Positions 52,295 to 61,254 of a stretch of DNA of 64,000 nt are shown piece by piece (the stretch's first letter is position 1; each line of letters opens with the position of its first letter). The stretch covers positions 85,161 through 149,160 of the forward strand of contig MEPO01000024.1 in NCBI GenBank assembly GCA_001769805.1, given 5' to 3'. A program made the translations under genes and the position numbers. Source of the stretch: Bdellovibrionales bacterium GWA1_52_35 (GTDB taxonomy: Bacteria > Bdellovibrionota > UBA1018). The notes beneath the pieces were generated by a model that was not told where the DNA came from, made no database searches, and saw only the letters and a program-made list of their open reading frames with translations.

Positions 52295-55200
52295 ATGCTT
52301 TCAAAGTTATTCTTCCGCGACATGTCTGAAATGGTCCGGCTCGGAATGCACAAGGTCCTTACGGCCGAGGACCTGCCCGAACTCCCCGGACACCTTGATC
52401 CTGAAAAGGGAAGAGTCGATTTTTCAAATCTTCCGTTGGACGGTCCCTGGCTCTTTCTTTTTGGTATTGCCAAGGTTCTTCGTCGCAGGCTGATGCTGCT
52501 TCTGATTCTGGCTTTGGTACTCGTTGTTCTGGATGTATCCGCTCCCATATTGCTCCGCAAACTCCTGCAGATGGTTGCGGGGGCAGCCGCAGGCGAGCTT
52601 TCGCTGACTCTGGGGCTCGGGGTAGCCCTGATTCTTTCGCTGGTCTCGATCGGAAGTTCCGTAGTTCGCCAGCATTTTTTTAACGGATGTCTGGGCACGA
52701 TACAGATGACGGTCAACGGCTTGAATGTCCGAATCTTTCGCCATACGCTTTCACTGACTCGTTCTTCACGTCAGGCAACGCCCGTCGGTGACATCGTGAA
52801 CCGTATGAGCACAGATTCAGATTCCGTGGCCGAGTCCACCTTTGCCCTGCTTCACGGAACCCACGATATTCTTGTCATGTTCGGAGTGGTGTCTTTGCTC
52901 TTTTATTTTCTTGGCTGGGCTGGCTTGGCGGCGGCGGCGCTCTTCCTTGTTGTGGTTCCCGTTTCGCGCAGGCTCGCCATCGTCGATGTCCGCAATAATG
53001 ATGTACTCCTGACTCTGAGAGATTTGCGAATCACCTTGATGAGTCAGATTCTTCAGGGAATTCGGGTTGTGAAGTCCTTCGTCTGGGAATCGAAATTCAG
53101 GGAAGAAGTCGAGGCGATCAGACGCCAGGAGGTGGAGGCCCGTCGCAAAATCAATTTTATCGAAGGTTTATCAACTTTGATCTACAGCATGACCGGTACG
53201 CTCGTTGCAGTTTGCTCGTTCGGCCTTTACATATTCCTCGGTGGGAAGCTCGATGCACCAACTGCCTTCTCGTGTATCGCGCTATTTTCATTGCTGGAGG
53301 AACCCTTCGGGAATTTAACCCAGCTTTTATCAGTCGGATCGTCAGCCCGAGTTAGCGCCGCCCGTCTGATCGAATTCTTCAAAATGGAGACTGTCCCAGC
53401 CAACCCGGTGCCGCTTCTGGATTCAAAACAGATTCCAGCAATTGAACTGCGCGGAGTCAGTGCAGGCTACGGTACCGGCACCGAGGTGTTGAAGAATTTC
53501 GATCTCAGGATTGAAGCAGGCGAGTCGGTAGCGATTGTAGGTCCGATCGGCAGCGGCAAGACTACTTTATTGCGGATTTTGCTCGGCGAGATTCCACTGG
53601 AACGCGGAGCCTTGGAGTTTTCAGCAGGAGCGGCGCGAGGTCGTCCTCATCTGGCCTATGTCCCTCAGGAGGCATACATCCTGAACTCATCCCTGCGCGC
53701 GAATATTCTGTTCGGGATGGAGCGGGTGAGTGACTCCCAGCTCGAAGACGTGCTGCGCGCGGTTGACCTTAATTATGATATTTCACAAATGCCCGCGGGA
53801 CTTGAAACCGAAATTGGCGAGCATGGAGTTAATCTTTCGGGGGGGCAGAAGCAGAGAGTCGGTCTGGCCCGGGCTGCGATCTTTGATCCGAGTCTGATAC
53901 TTCTGGACGATCCATTTTCCGCCCTGGACGTTTCCACAGCCAAAGGAGTGATGGAACGGCTGCTCTTCGGGAAGTTCCAATCCAAGACCCGGATCGTTGT
54001 GACTCACCGGCTGGAAGATCTGGAAAGGTTTGACAAGGTTCTCTTTCTTGAGGACGGAATAATTCGCGGGTACGCGCCCTATTCGGAGCTGGGCCAGAAA
54101 AGTTCCCGTTTCCTCTCTTTCCTTGAACAGCATCGAACCGCGCAAACGGCCGCGCAGAGCGTTGCCAGTCCCGGTGAGCTGGGACGGTCTGTCGATCCGC
54201 CGAAGACCGGCAATGGGTTCTCGCGGATCACCGATGACGAGGACCGCGGCGTTGGGGCAGTACGTGGTTCGGTTTACTGGGAGTATTTCAAAGCATTCGG
54301 GGGAACCCGCCCGGTCTGGTCGCGCTGGATTCTCGCAGCTTGCATGGGAACCGTGGTTCTCTCGATGGCTCTTCCAATTCTGCGGGATACCTGGCTTGCA
54401 CATTGGACGAACCACCTGTCACCCGACCCTTGGGCAAATTATCGGAATCTCCTGATCTATGCGGCTCTAGGGCTCTTGATGGGCCTCGGGCAGTTTGGAA
54501 ATATCATTCTTTGGATGTCTCGGGGCCTGAAGGCTGCGATCGGGATTCACGACAAGGCTTTTGCCGGAATTTTACATGCGCCGACCCGCTTTTTTGACTC
54601 GAATCCGGTTGGCCGGATTTTGAACCGCTTTTCGACGGATCTGAACTCGGTGGAGCGCGAAGTGTTCTGGAGTTTCTTGCATACGGTTAACATGGTCGCA
54701 ATGCTGATCGGTCTACTCGGAGTGATCCTCTATGTTCTGCCGTGGATGATCCTTGCGGTCATTCCGGTGCTTTTGCTGTATTTTATCGTGCAAAAGGGCT
54801 ACCGGTCCTCCGCCCGCGAGACCAAAAGACTGACTTCCATCGCCCGCTCGCCGCGCTTTGCGCATTTCAAGGAGACACTCACCGGGTTGTCGGTCGTTCA
54901 TGCGTTCCGTCGGGAAGCCTGGTTCGAGGCGGAGTTTTTCCGGGCACTTCGTCATTATCAACGCATGTATTACGGGATGTCGCGCGTGAATCGCTGGTTT
55001 TCAGTTCAGGTTCCGGTGCTCAGTGGCGGCCTTGCTTTTCTGACTGCTGCGGGGGTCGTATTTTCCGCTCGTTCCCAGTGGATTGCAGTCGGAACGGCCG
55101 GACTGGTTCTCACTTACGCGAGAAATTTGTGGGGAGTCTTGAACTGGGCAATCCGCGCGTTCAGTGAGGCCGAAGCTAAAATGACCGCAGTGGAGAGACT

Positions 55201-55990
55201 GCAGCGTTACGGGGTGATTGTACCGGAAGAGTCTCCACTGCTCCGGGATCGAATGGGAATACCGGTGCTGCCGGAAAACTGGCCGGATCGCGGAGAGATC
55301 ATTTTTGAGAATATCCGTGCTCGATATGACCTGCACCTTCCGGAGATCCTTAAGGGAGTGAGTTTCCAGGTGGGAGCTGGAACGAGAACGGGAATCATCG
55401 GACGAACCGGCTCGGGAAAAAGCACGCTTTTCCAAGTCCTCTATCGTTTCATTCAGCCGTCCGACGGAAGGGTGATCATCGACGGACTGGATTCCCAGCA
55501 CGCACCGCTCGCGCGGCTCAGGCGTTCGATTGCAATGATTCCGCAGGACCCGACCCTTTTCAATGGGCCGCTGAGGATGAATCTGGACCGATTTCATGCC
55601 TGCAAAGACGAGGAGATCTGGCGTTCTCTCGAGCGCGTGGGCTTACGACGGTTTGTGGAAACTTTGCCGGGCCAGTTGAATGCGTCCGTGCTCGAGAACG
55701 GCCATAACTTCAGTCAGGGCCAAAGGCAGCTTTTCTGTCTGGCCCGTGCACTTCTCATCGGAGCCAGGGTCGTCGTATTTGATGAGGCGACTGCCAGCGT
55801 TGATGTGGAAACTGACGCCTTGATCCAGGAGACCATTCGGCAGGAACTCAAGGAGGTCACACTTCTGATCATTGCTCATCGTCGCGAGACTCTGGTGGAC
55901 TGTGACCAGATAATTGAAATCTCAGACGGCCTGGCGATCAGTCATCGTGCGAGCGAGCCGGTTGCGGCGGAAGTTCTGGAAGTGCCTTAG
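52295..55990 (+). CDS. One-chain ABC transporter of the ABCC/MRP type
   Basis: 1231 aa in the order membrane domain 1 (about 60-370), ATPase 1, membrane domain 2 (about 675-960), ATPase 2. The N-terminus (LTAEDLPELP) resembles the linker before the first membrane domain in eukaryotic ABCC proteins. ATPase 1: Walker A GPIGSGKTT (from 416), LSGGQKQR, and Walker B ILLDDPFSALD, with Asp in place of the catalytic Glu, as in ABCC proteins. ATPase 2: GRTGSGKST (from 1036), FSQGQRQLFCLARALL and VVFDEATASVDVETD, canonical and also ABCC-like. So one site is probably slow or silent and one active. The substrate is unknown. It follows the TPR receiver gene by 9 bp and its 3' end overlaps arsM by 53 bp. 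Confidence 0.88.
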   Translation: MLSKLFFRDMSEMVRLGMHKVLTAEDLPELPGHLDPEKGRVDFSNLPLDGPWLFLFGIAKVLRRRLMLLLILALVLVVLDVSAPILLRKLLQMVAGAAAGELSLTLGLGVALILSLVSIGSSVVRQHFFNGCLGTIQMTVNGLNVRIFRHTLSLTRSSRQATPVGDIVNRMSTDSDSVAESTFALLHGTHDILVMFGVVSLLFYFLGWAGLAAAALFLVVVPVSRRLAIVDVRNNDVLLTLRDLRITLMSQILQGIRVVKSFVWESKFREEVEAIRRQEVEARRKINFIEGLSTLIYSMTGTLVAVCSFGLYIFLGGKLDAPTAFSCIALFSLLEEPFGNLTQLLSVGSSARVSAARLIEFFKMETVPANPVPLLDSKQIPAIELRGVSAGYGTGTEVLKNFDLRIEAGESVAIVGPIGSGKTTLLRILLGEIPLERGALEFSAGAARGRPHLAYVPQEAYILNSSLRANILFGMERVSDSQLEDVLRAVDLNYDISQMPAGLETEIGEHGVNLSGGQKQRVGLARAAIFDPSLILLDDPFSALDVSTAKGVMERLLFGKFQSKTRIVVTHRLEDLERFDKVLFLEDGIIRGYAPYSELGQKSSRFLSFLEQHRTAQTAAQSVASPGELGRSVDPPKTGNGFSRITDDEDRGVGAVRGSVYWEYFKAFGGTRPVWSRWILAACMGTVVLSMALPILRDTWLAHWTNHLSPDPWANYRNLLIYAALGLLMGLGQFGNIILWMSRGLKAAIGIHDKAFAGILHAPTRFFDSNPVGRILNRFSTDLNSVEREVFWSFLHTVNMVAMLIGLLGVILYVLPWMILAVIPVLLLYFIVQKGYRSSARETKRLTSIARSPRFAHFKETLTGLSVVHAFRREAWFEAEFFRALRHYQRMYYGMSRVNRWFSVQVPVLSGGLAFLTAAGVVFSARSQWIAVGTAGLVLTYARNLWGVLNWAIRAFSEAEAKMTAVERLQRYGVIVPEESPLLRDRMGIPVLPENWPDRGEIIFENIRARYDLHLPEILKGVSFQVGAGTRTGIIGRTGSGKSTLFQVLYRFIQPSDGRVIIDGLDSQHAPLARLRRSIAMIPQDPTLFNGPLRMNLDRFHACKDEEIWRSLERVGLRRFVETLPGQLNASVLENGHNFSQGQRQLFCLARALLIGARVVVFDEATASVDVETDALIQETIRQELKEVTLLIIAHRRETLVDCDQIIEISDGLAISHRASEPVAAEVLEVP

Positions 55991-56786
55991 TGGCTTGAAT
56001 CGTGGCAGACACGACGTAATCGGTAACGGCGGTCCCGGGAGCCCAGTTGCGAATAAACGATTTGCTCTCATCTTTGGGCGAAATCCGGACTTTCGTAAAT
56101 CCGGAATCCACCAGCAGAGCTTCCAAATCTGAAATAAGCTCGGCACCCGCCATGCAGCCGGTGTAAAGTGCGAGATCCTTTTTAAGGTCTTCCGGAAGCA
56201 CGGCCGTCGCCACGATATCGGATATCGCAAGGCGGCCCCCGGGTTTCAGAACGCGGAGAGCTTCCATAAAAACGCGGTGCTTATCAGGCGAAAGATTGAT
56301 GACGCAATTTGAGATAATGACATCAACGGAGTTGTCCGCGACAGGGAGATATTCGATTTCGCCCAAGCGAAATTCAACATTCAGGTAGTTGCCTTTTTCG
56401 GCATTCAAACGAGCCTTAGAAACCATTTCAGGAGTCATATCGACTCCGATGACTCTGCCGGTTTCGCCTATTTGTTTTGCCGCCAGAAAACAATCAAAGC
56501 CGCCTCCGCTGCCGAGATCCAGCACCACTTCGCCCGGCTTCAATGCAGCGATCGCCTGCGGATTTCCACAACCCAAACCCATATTCGCACCCTCGGGAAT
56601 AGCATTCACTTGCTCCTCACTGTACCCCAGTTCTCGGGAGGCTCCATCGGCTGACGGGGTTGTGCAGCAGCTCGGACCACAGCCGCAGCTATTACTTTGG
56701 GCAACTTTACCGTACTGATTGCGAACGGCCTGTTTGATCTCATCCAATTGTACCGGCATTTTTTTTAATAGCTTTTTAACTTTCAC
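55938..56786 (-). CDS. arsM: Arsenite S-adenosylmethionine methyltransferase
   Basis: 282 aa, GTG start (56784-56786) with GGAGG eight bases upstream. A class I methyltransferase with SAM motif VLDLGSGGGFDCFLA and motif GVDMTPEMVSKAR. ArsM features: an N-terminal Cys cluster (SCGCGPSCC), the Cys in GLGCGNP and ISNCVINLSPDK with the central Cys. These cysteines bind As(III), which is methylated to mono-, di- or trimethyl forms. It is divergent from arsR with 72 bp between. The last 53 bp overlap the convergent transporter gene. Confidence 0.93.
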   Translation of the reverse strand: MKVKKLLKKMPVQLDEIKQAVRNQYGKVAQSNSCGCGPSCCTTPSADGASRELGYSEEQVNAIPEGANMGLGCGNPQAIAALKPGEVVLDLGSGGGFDCFLAAKQIGETGRVIGVDMTPEMVSKARLNAEKGNYLNVEFRLGEIEYLPVADNSVDVIISNCVINLSPDKHRVFMEALRVLKPGGRLAISDIVATAVLPEDLKKDLALYTGCMAGAELISDLEALLVDSGFTKVRISPKDESKSFIRNWAPGTAVTDYVVSATIQATKALPELPPQPARSHDD

Positions 56787-56809
56787 GGGCAGCCTCCGGG
56801 ATATTGTTA

Positions 56810-56842
56810 TTGCACGTATGCAGGTAGACGAGTATATGCATA
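56810..56842 (+). promoter_or_regulatory. arsR promoter with likely ArsR operator
   Basis: TTGCAC (56810-56815), 17 bp, TATATG (56833-56838). The inverted repeat TATGCA (56817-56822) / TGCATA (56837-56842) spans the spacer and -10 box, where an ArsR dimer would block both arsR and the divergent arsM. Confidence 0.5.
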
Positions 56843-56858
56843 AGAGGAGATATTTTCA

Positions 56859-57239
56859 ATGCGAAAGGAAGCCCAGGTCTTCAAGGCGCTTGCCGACGAG
56901 ACCCGGCTCAGAATGATGGCTTTGCTCTTGAGACACGGTGAGCTCTGTGTCTGTGATTTTGAGGGGGGAATGGGGATTTCCCATTCGAAATCGTCGCGCC
57001 ATTTGCGTTATCTGCAGCAGGCCGGGCTTTTGGAGGACCAGCGCGAAGCCATTTGGGTCTATTACCGGTTGAGCAGCAATCCTTCGGCTCTGCATCAGGC
57101 GGTTCTCCGGGCTGTTGAAACTCTTTTGGATCTGAAAGAGATGAAAGCCTTGGAAGCGCAGTTTGAAAAATGGCTTAAAAGCAAAAGCTGCGGGGTTCCC
57201 CCGAAACAGAATTCTAGAACAAAGGTACGGGCACGATGA
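56859..57239 (+). CDS. arsR: ArsR-family arsenic-responsive repressor
   Basis: 126 aa. Winged helix with [10 protein letters not shown]: Cys30 and Cys32 form the CxC metalloid site in the recognition-helix region, followed by [21 protein letters not shown] and the wing ([11 protein letters not shown]). As(III) binding releases DNA in this family. GAGGAG lies about ten bases before the ATG. Its stop overlaps the start of acr3 by 4 bp. Confidence 0.93.
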   Translation: MRKEAQVFKALADETRLRMMALLLRHGELCVCDFEGGMGISHSKSSRHLRYLQQAGLLEDQREAIWVYYRLSSNPSALHQAVLRAVETLLDLKEMKALEAQFEKWLKSKSCGVPPKQNSRTKVRAR

Positions 57240-58294
57240 GTCAGGTCAAAGGCGATGGACTGATGGGCAAGCTATCGTTTCTGGATCGTTACCTGACGCT
57301 TTGGATATTTCTGGCGATGGCGATCGGAGTGGTGGGCGGTTATCTTTTTCCGGCTGTTGTACCTTTCATCAACAGCATGAACGTGGGCACTACATCGATC
57401 CCGATTGCAGTCGGTTTGATTCTCATGATGTATCCGCCACTGGCCAAAGTGCGTTACGAAGAGCTCTGGAGAGTGTTCCGCAACACCCGGGTCCTCGGAC
57501 TTTCGCTTCTTCAGAATTGGGTAATCGGGCCAATTCTCATGTTTGCGCTCGCGGTTTTGTTTTTACGCGGGTACCCCGAATACATGGTGGGTCTGATTCT
57601 GATCGGTTTGGCTCGCTGTATTGCCATGGTCATCGTCTGGAACGATCTGGCAAAGGGCGATCCTGAGTATTGTGCCGGCCTGGTTGCGTTGAATTCGATC
57701 TTTCAGGTGCTCCTTTATTCCGTATTTGCTTACTTTTTCATAACAGTGCTGCCCACTTGGTTCGGGATGGAGGGTTTGGCTGTAAATATCACAATGGGAC
57801 AGATCGCGGAGAGCGTTGTCATCTACCTCGGTATCCCCTTTGTTGCCGGTGTGCTCACTCGGATGATTTTGGTCAGAAAGAAAGGAAAAGAGTGGTACGA
57901 TTCGCGGTTCATTCCGAAGATCAGCCCGATTACGCTGATTGCACTGCTGTTTACGATTATTGTGATGTTCTCGCTTAAGGGCGAAACGATTATCGCGCTG
58001 CCGTTGGACGTTGTTCGTATCGCGATACCGCTTCTCGTTTATTTTGTCGTTATGTTCCTGGTCTCTTTCTTTTTGAGCAAGAAAGCCGGCGCAAATTATT
58101 CAGTATCCGCTTCTCTTTCGTTCACGGCAGCTTCCAATAATTTTGAGCTCGCAATTGCCGTCGCCATTGCAACCTTTGGTATTCATCACGGCGCCGCCTT
58201 CGCCGCGGTCATTGGACCTTTGGTTGAGGTTCCTGCTTTGATTGCGCTGGTGAATGTTTCGCTTTGGATTCGGAAGAGGTATTACCGTGCCTGA
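57236..58294 (+). CDS. arsB: ACR3-family arsenite efflux permease
   Basis: 352 aa with about ten membrane helices (for example [18 protein letters not shown] at residues 20-40). Family motifs: the helix-4 region [20 protein letters not shown] with the essential Cys, [16 protein letters not shown], and near the end [24 protein letters not shown]3 exports As(III) using the proton gradient. Some databases call this gene arsB or acr3. Translationally coupled to arsR. Confidence 0.95.
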   Translation: MSQVKGDGLMGKLSFLDRYLTLWIFLAMAIGVVGGYLFPAVVPFINSMNVGTTSIPIAVGLILMMYPPLAKVRYEELWRVFRNTRVLGLSLLQNWVIGPILMFALAVLFLRGYPEYMVGLILIGLARCIAMVIVWNDLAKGDPEYCAGLVALNSIFQVLLYSVFAYFFITVLPTWFGMEGLAVNITMGQIAESVVIYLGIPFVAGVLTRMILVRKKGKEWYDSRFIPKISPITLIALLFTIIVMFSLKGETIIALPLDVVRIAIPLLVYFVVMFLVSFFLSKKAGANYSVSASLSFTAASNNFELAIAVAIATFGIHHGAAFAAVIGPLVEVPALIALVNVSLWIRKRYYRA

Positions 58295-58742
58295 ATGGAT
58301 GATTGAAGCCAACGCGCTGAGAAAGCTCAAACCAAGGCATATTCTGTTCTTATGTGTTGCCAACTCGGCGCGCAGTCAAATTGCGGAAGGCATAGCCCGT
58401 TCACTCGCGCCCTCTTCCGTGAAGGTGTCCTCGGCCGGGTCGGTTCCCACCAGAGTGAATCCGCTTTCGATCGAAGTTCTTGACGAAATTGGGATCGATA
58501 TTTCAAGCCACTCTTCAAAAAGTTTGGATAGCATTGACGCTTCAACCGTGGATGCGGTTATTACACTTTGTGCAGAAGAGGTTTGCCCCGTGTTCCTGGG
58601 CAGAGCTACCCGCCTTTACTGGGGGCTTCCGGATCCTGCCCCGCAGGGGTGCGCGGATCAGGCAGCACTGGATGGATTTCGTCGGGTTCGGGATGAATTG
58701 AGAGTGCGACTGGAGTTTCTGTTTAACGATTGGAGCGAATAG
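58287..58742 (+). CDS. arsC: Low-molecular-weight phosphatase-type arsenate reductase
   Basis: 151 aa from GTG 58287, with GAGG seven bases upstream and the acr3 stop codon inside the overlap; ATG 58299 is the alternative. The P-loop CVANSARSQ (Cys23, Arg29) fits the CX5R-S active site, and [10 protein letters not shown] carries the general-acid Asp. Within an ars operon this means arsenate reduction to arsenite through a thiol cascade, not tyrosine dephosphorylation. Two further cysteines in the [11 protein letters not shown] segment resemble the redox pair of the thioredoxin-linked ArsC class. Confidence 0.88.
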   Translation: MPEWMIEANALRKLKPRHILFLCVANSARSQIAEGIARSLAPSSVKVSSAGSVPTRVNPLSIEVLDEIGIDISSHSSKSLDSIDASTVDAVITLCAEEVCPVFLGRATRLYWGLPDPAPQGCADQAALDGFRRVRDELRVRLEFLFNDWSE

Positions 58743-59218
58743 TGAATAGCAAGTCTGGGAAACGTGGTGTTGGAATTGTTTTGCTTTTATTTGCGGCCGT
58801 CAGCGCGATCTACGCCGGCGTAAGAGAGTATAGAGCGGACTCGGCCGCGGGCGTTGCCTCCACTCAAAAAGAGCAGGGACATAAAGTCATTGCATATTAC
58901 TTCCATACGACTGGCCGGTGCACAACCTGTAAAAGTATTGAGGCCTATTCGCTTCAGGCAATCAAGACGCAGTTTGGCGGCGCTCTGGATAAAGGCAGCC
59001 TTGTGTGGCGGGTCTTGAATGTTGATGAAGCTGAAAATGCTCATTTCATCCAGGATTTCCAGCTGACCACTAAATCCGTGGTGCTTGTGGAAATGGAAGA
59101 CGGCGTTCAGAAACGTTGGAAGAATCTGGATCGCATCTGGCATGAGATCGGAAATCCCGATCAGTTTCAGGAGTACGTGCAAAAAGAAGTGGCAGAGTTC
59201 GGCGGTAAATTATTATGA
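58742..59218 (+). CDS. ArsF-like thioredoxin-fold protein
   Basis: 158 aa from GTG 58742, with GGAG seven bases upstream; it overlaps the arsC stop by 1 bp. One N-terminal membrane helix (GVGIVLLLFAAVSAIYAGV) and then a periplasmic domain with YYFHTTGRCTTCKSIEAYS, Cys60 and Cys63. This matches the family annotated as ArsF, a part of the ArsEFG system that acts on aromatic nitro-arsenicals in Shewanella. A thioredoxin-like role in passing electrons is likely. Confidence 0.75.
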   Translation: MNSKSGKRGVGIVLLLFAAVSAIYAGVREYRADSAAGVASTQKEQGHKVIAYYFHTTGRCTTCKSIEAYSLQAIKTQFGGALDKGSLVWRVLNVDEAENAHFIQDFQLTTKSVVLVEMEDGVQKRWKNLDRIWHEIGNPDQFQEYVQKEVAEFGGKLL

Positions 59219-59892
59219 TCGCTTTGGGTACTGCACTTTGGCTTGGAATTTTGACCTCGATCAGCCCTTGCCCTTTGGCGACGAATATCGCCGCGGTTTC
59301 TTATATCAGCAAACAGTTCTCCCAGTCGCGAGCTTTATTGATCTCGGGCTTTCTTTATGCCATGGGACGAACGCTGACTTATCTCACGCTCGGGGTGGTG
59401 CTGGTCGGGGGCCTGCTTTCGATGCCGCAAGTCTCTTCTCTTTTGCAGAAATACATGAATCAGGTTTTAGGTCCGGTTCTGGTACTCGCGGGCGTTTTCC
59501 TTCTGGATTTGGTGGAGCTGCCCAGCATCGGTTTCAGTGCGGGTGAGCGTTTGAAGGAGCGGCTTTCCAGTTCTGGCGGAACAGGCGCATTTTTTTTAGG
59601 TAGTCTTTTTGCGCTCTCATTTTGCCCGGTGTCGGCGGCATTGTTTTTTGGGAGTCTCATTCCTTTGGCCCTTGCTTCTGATTCGAGCGTCCTGCTGCCT
59701 TCCATTTACGGTTTGGGTACTGCCGCCCCCGTTGTTGTTTTTGCGATACTCCTGGGTAAAGGCACCCAGGTCGTGGGAGATGCCTTCAAGAAAGTGATGC
59801 GCCTGGAAGTTTGGGTTCGCCGAATCACGGGCGGCGTATTTGTTGGGGTGGGAATGTACTACAGCCTGGTCTATATCTTTCGCGTGATCTGA
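59215..59892 (+). CDS. ArsG-family (DsbD/CcdA-like) membrane transporter
   Basis: 225 aa with six predicted helices. The motifs SPCPLATNIAAVSYIS (first helix) and SFCPVSAALFFGSL (fourth helix) each hold a Cys-Pro in the manner of CcdA/DsbD, which is the mark of the ArsG family of aromatic-arsenical permeases. The start overlaps the arsF-like stop by 4 bp. It either exports trivalent arsenicals or passes electrons across the membrane to the ArsF-like protein. Confidence 0.8.
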   Translation: MIALGTALWLGILTSISPCPLATNIAAVSYISKQFSQSRALLISGFLYAMGRTLTYLTLGVVLVGGLLSMPQVSSLLQKYMNQVLGPVLVLAGVFLLDLVELPSIGFSAGERLKERLSSSGGTGAFFLGSLFALSFCPVSAALFFGSLIPLALASDSSVLLPSIYGLGTAAPVVVFAILLGKGTQVVGDAFKKVMRLEVWVRRITGGVFVGVGMYYSLVYIFRVI

Positions 59893-59903
59893 TTGGAATA
59901 TTT

Positions 59904-60932
59904 ATGACACTGAATTTAAAAAAAATTGGTCTTGCCACTGCGGCTCTTATTTTATGGTTCGCATTTTACCGGTCCCTCGCCCCGTTTGCGGCGTGGGTCA
60001 CGTACTCGGTTTTGGGTCTGGGCCAAGGTAGCAGGCTCGGGGGTGCGGTAGAATTCTTTTTGTATGATACGCCCAAAGTACTGATGCTCTTGACGATTGT
60101 TGTCTTCGTGGTCGGCATCATCCGGTCTTTCTTTACCCCCGAACGGACGCGCCAGATTCTCGCAGGGAAAAGCGAATACATCGGCAATATTCTTGCCGCC
60201 TTGCTTGGCACAGTCACTCCGTTTTGCTCGTGTTCTGCTGTTCCGCTCTTCATTGGCTTTGTCACGGCCGGGATACCGCTGGGTGTGACCTTTTCATTTT
60301 TGATCTCGGCTCCCATGGTCAACGAAGTCGCACTCGTTTTACTTTATGGCCTCTTTGGTTGGAAGGTGGCCGCACTTTATCTTGGAACGGGCCTCTCGAT
60401 TGCCATCGTATCAGGCTGGGTGATCGGTCGACTCAAGCTTGAGAAGCATGTGGAGGCTTGGGTTTATGAGATCAAGAGCAGTGGACAGCAAGGCGATGGA
60501 GCGATCCCTCAACTCAGTTGGGAAGCGCGCCTCCAGGCCGGAAAAGACTCCGTTCGCGAGATTGTCGGCAAAGTCTGGCCCTATGTGATCGGCGGCATTG
60601 CGATAGGCGCGGCGATTCACGGGTACGTGCCAGAGGACTTCATGGCTTCAATCATGGGAAAACAAGCCTGGTGGTCCGTTCCGCTTGCTGTCTTGATCGG
60701 TGTTCCGATGTATTCCAACGCGGCCGGGATCATTCCCGTCGTTCAGGCCCTTTTAGGAAAAGGTGCTGCATTGGGCACGGTGCTGGCGTTTATGATGGCA
60801 GTGATTGCGCTGTCGCTGCCTGAGATGATTATTTTGAGAAAAGTTCTCAAACCCAGACTGATTGCGATATTCATTTCAATCGTGAGTCTGGGGATTCTGT
60901 TCGTAGGATATTTATTCAACTGGCTGCTTTAA
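59904..60932 (+). CDS. ArsP-like permease (PF03773 family)
   Basis: 342 aa from ATG 59904, 11 bp after the previous stop; frame starts inside the arsG-like gene are rejected. Eight or more membrane segments. The signature TVTPFCSCSAVPLFIGFVTAG is followed by FLISAPMVNEVALVLLYG, and repeated later as GVPMYSNAAGIIPVVQALL. Members include ArsP, which exports methylarsenite and roxarsone-type As(III), and also metal-linked permeases. With arsM in the same island, export of methylated As(III) is a good guess. Confidence 0.82.
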   Translation: MTLNLKKIGLATAALILWFAFYRSLAPFAAWVTYSVLGLGQGSRLGGAVEFFLYDTPKVLMLLTIVVFVVGIIRSFFTPERTRQILAGKSEYIGNILAALLGTVTPFCSCSAVPLFIGFVTAGIPLGVTFSFLISAPMVNEVALVLLYGLFGWKVAALYLGTGLSIAIVSGWVIGRLKLEKHVEAWVYEIKSSGQQGDGAIPQLSWEARLQAGKDSVREIVGKVWPYVIGGIAIGAAIHGYVPEDFMASIMGKQAWWSVPLAVLIGVPMYSNAAGIIPVVQALLGKGAALGTVLAFMMAVIALSLPEMIILRKVLKPRLIAIFISIVSLGILFVGYLFNWLL

Positions 60933-60954
60933 TCTTTACCAAAGGAGAATTCAA

Positions 60955-61239
60955 ATGAATGTGAAAGTACTGGGGCCGGGCTGTGCCAATTGTAAACGTC
61001 TGGCTGCAAATACGCAGGAAGCACTCAAGCAGCTCGGTCTGGAAGCCCTTGTGACGAAAATCGAGGATTATGCCGAGATAGCCAAGTACAATGTCATGAG
61101 TACGCCTGCGCTCGTCATTGACGAGAAAGTGCTCATGACGGGAAAAGTTCCGTCGGTGAGCGAGCTGGCTGAAATCATCAGCAAAGGCAAAGTGCAAAAA
61201 CCGCAGGGCGGCTGCTGCAGCGGTTCGGGTTGCTGCTGA
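60955..61239 (+). CDS. Small thioredoxin of the TM0996 type
   Basis: 94 aa, with AAAGGAGAA eight bases before the ATG. VLGPGCANCKRLAANTQEAL gives a CxxC site (Cys10, Cys13), STPALVIDEKVLM gives the cis-Pro segment, and the C-terminus adds a metal-binding-style tail (GGCCSGSGCC). Small thioredoxins of this type often lie beside PF03773 permeases. The extra cysteines could bind As(III). Last gene of the ars operon, convergent with icd. Confidence 0.85.
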   Translation: MNVKVLGPGCANCKRLAANTQEALKQLGLEALVTKIEDYAEIAKYNVMSTPALVIDEKVLMTGKVPSVSELAEIISKGKVQKPQGGCCSGSGCC

Positions 61240-61254
61240 GGAGGCGCTAGTTAC

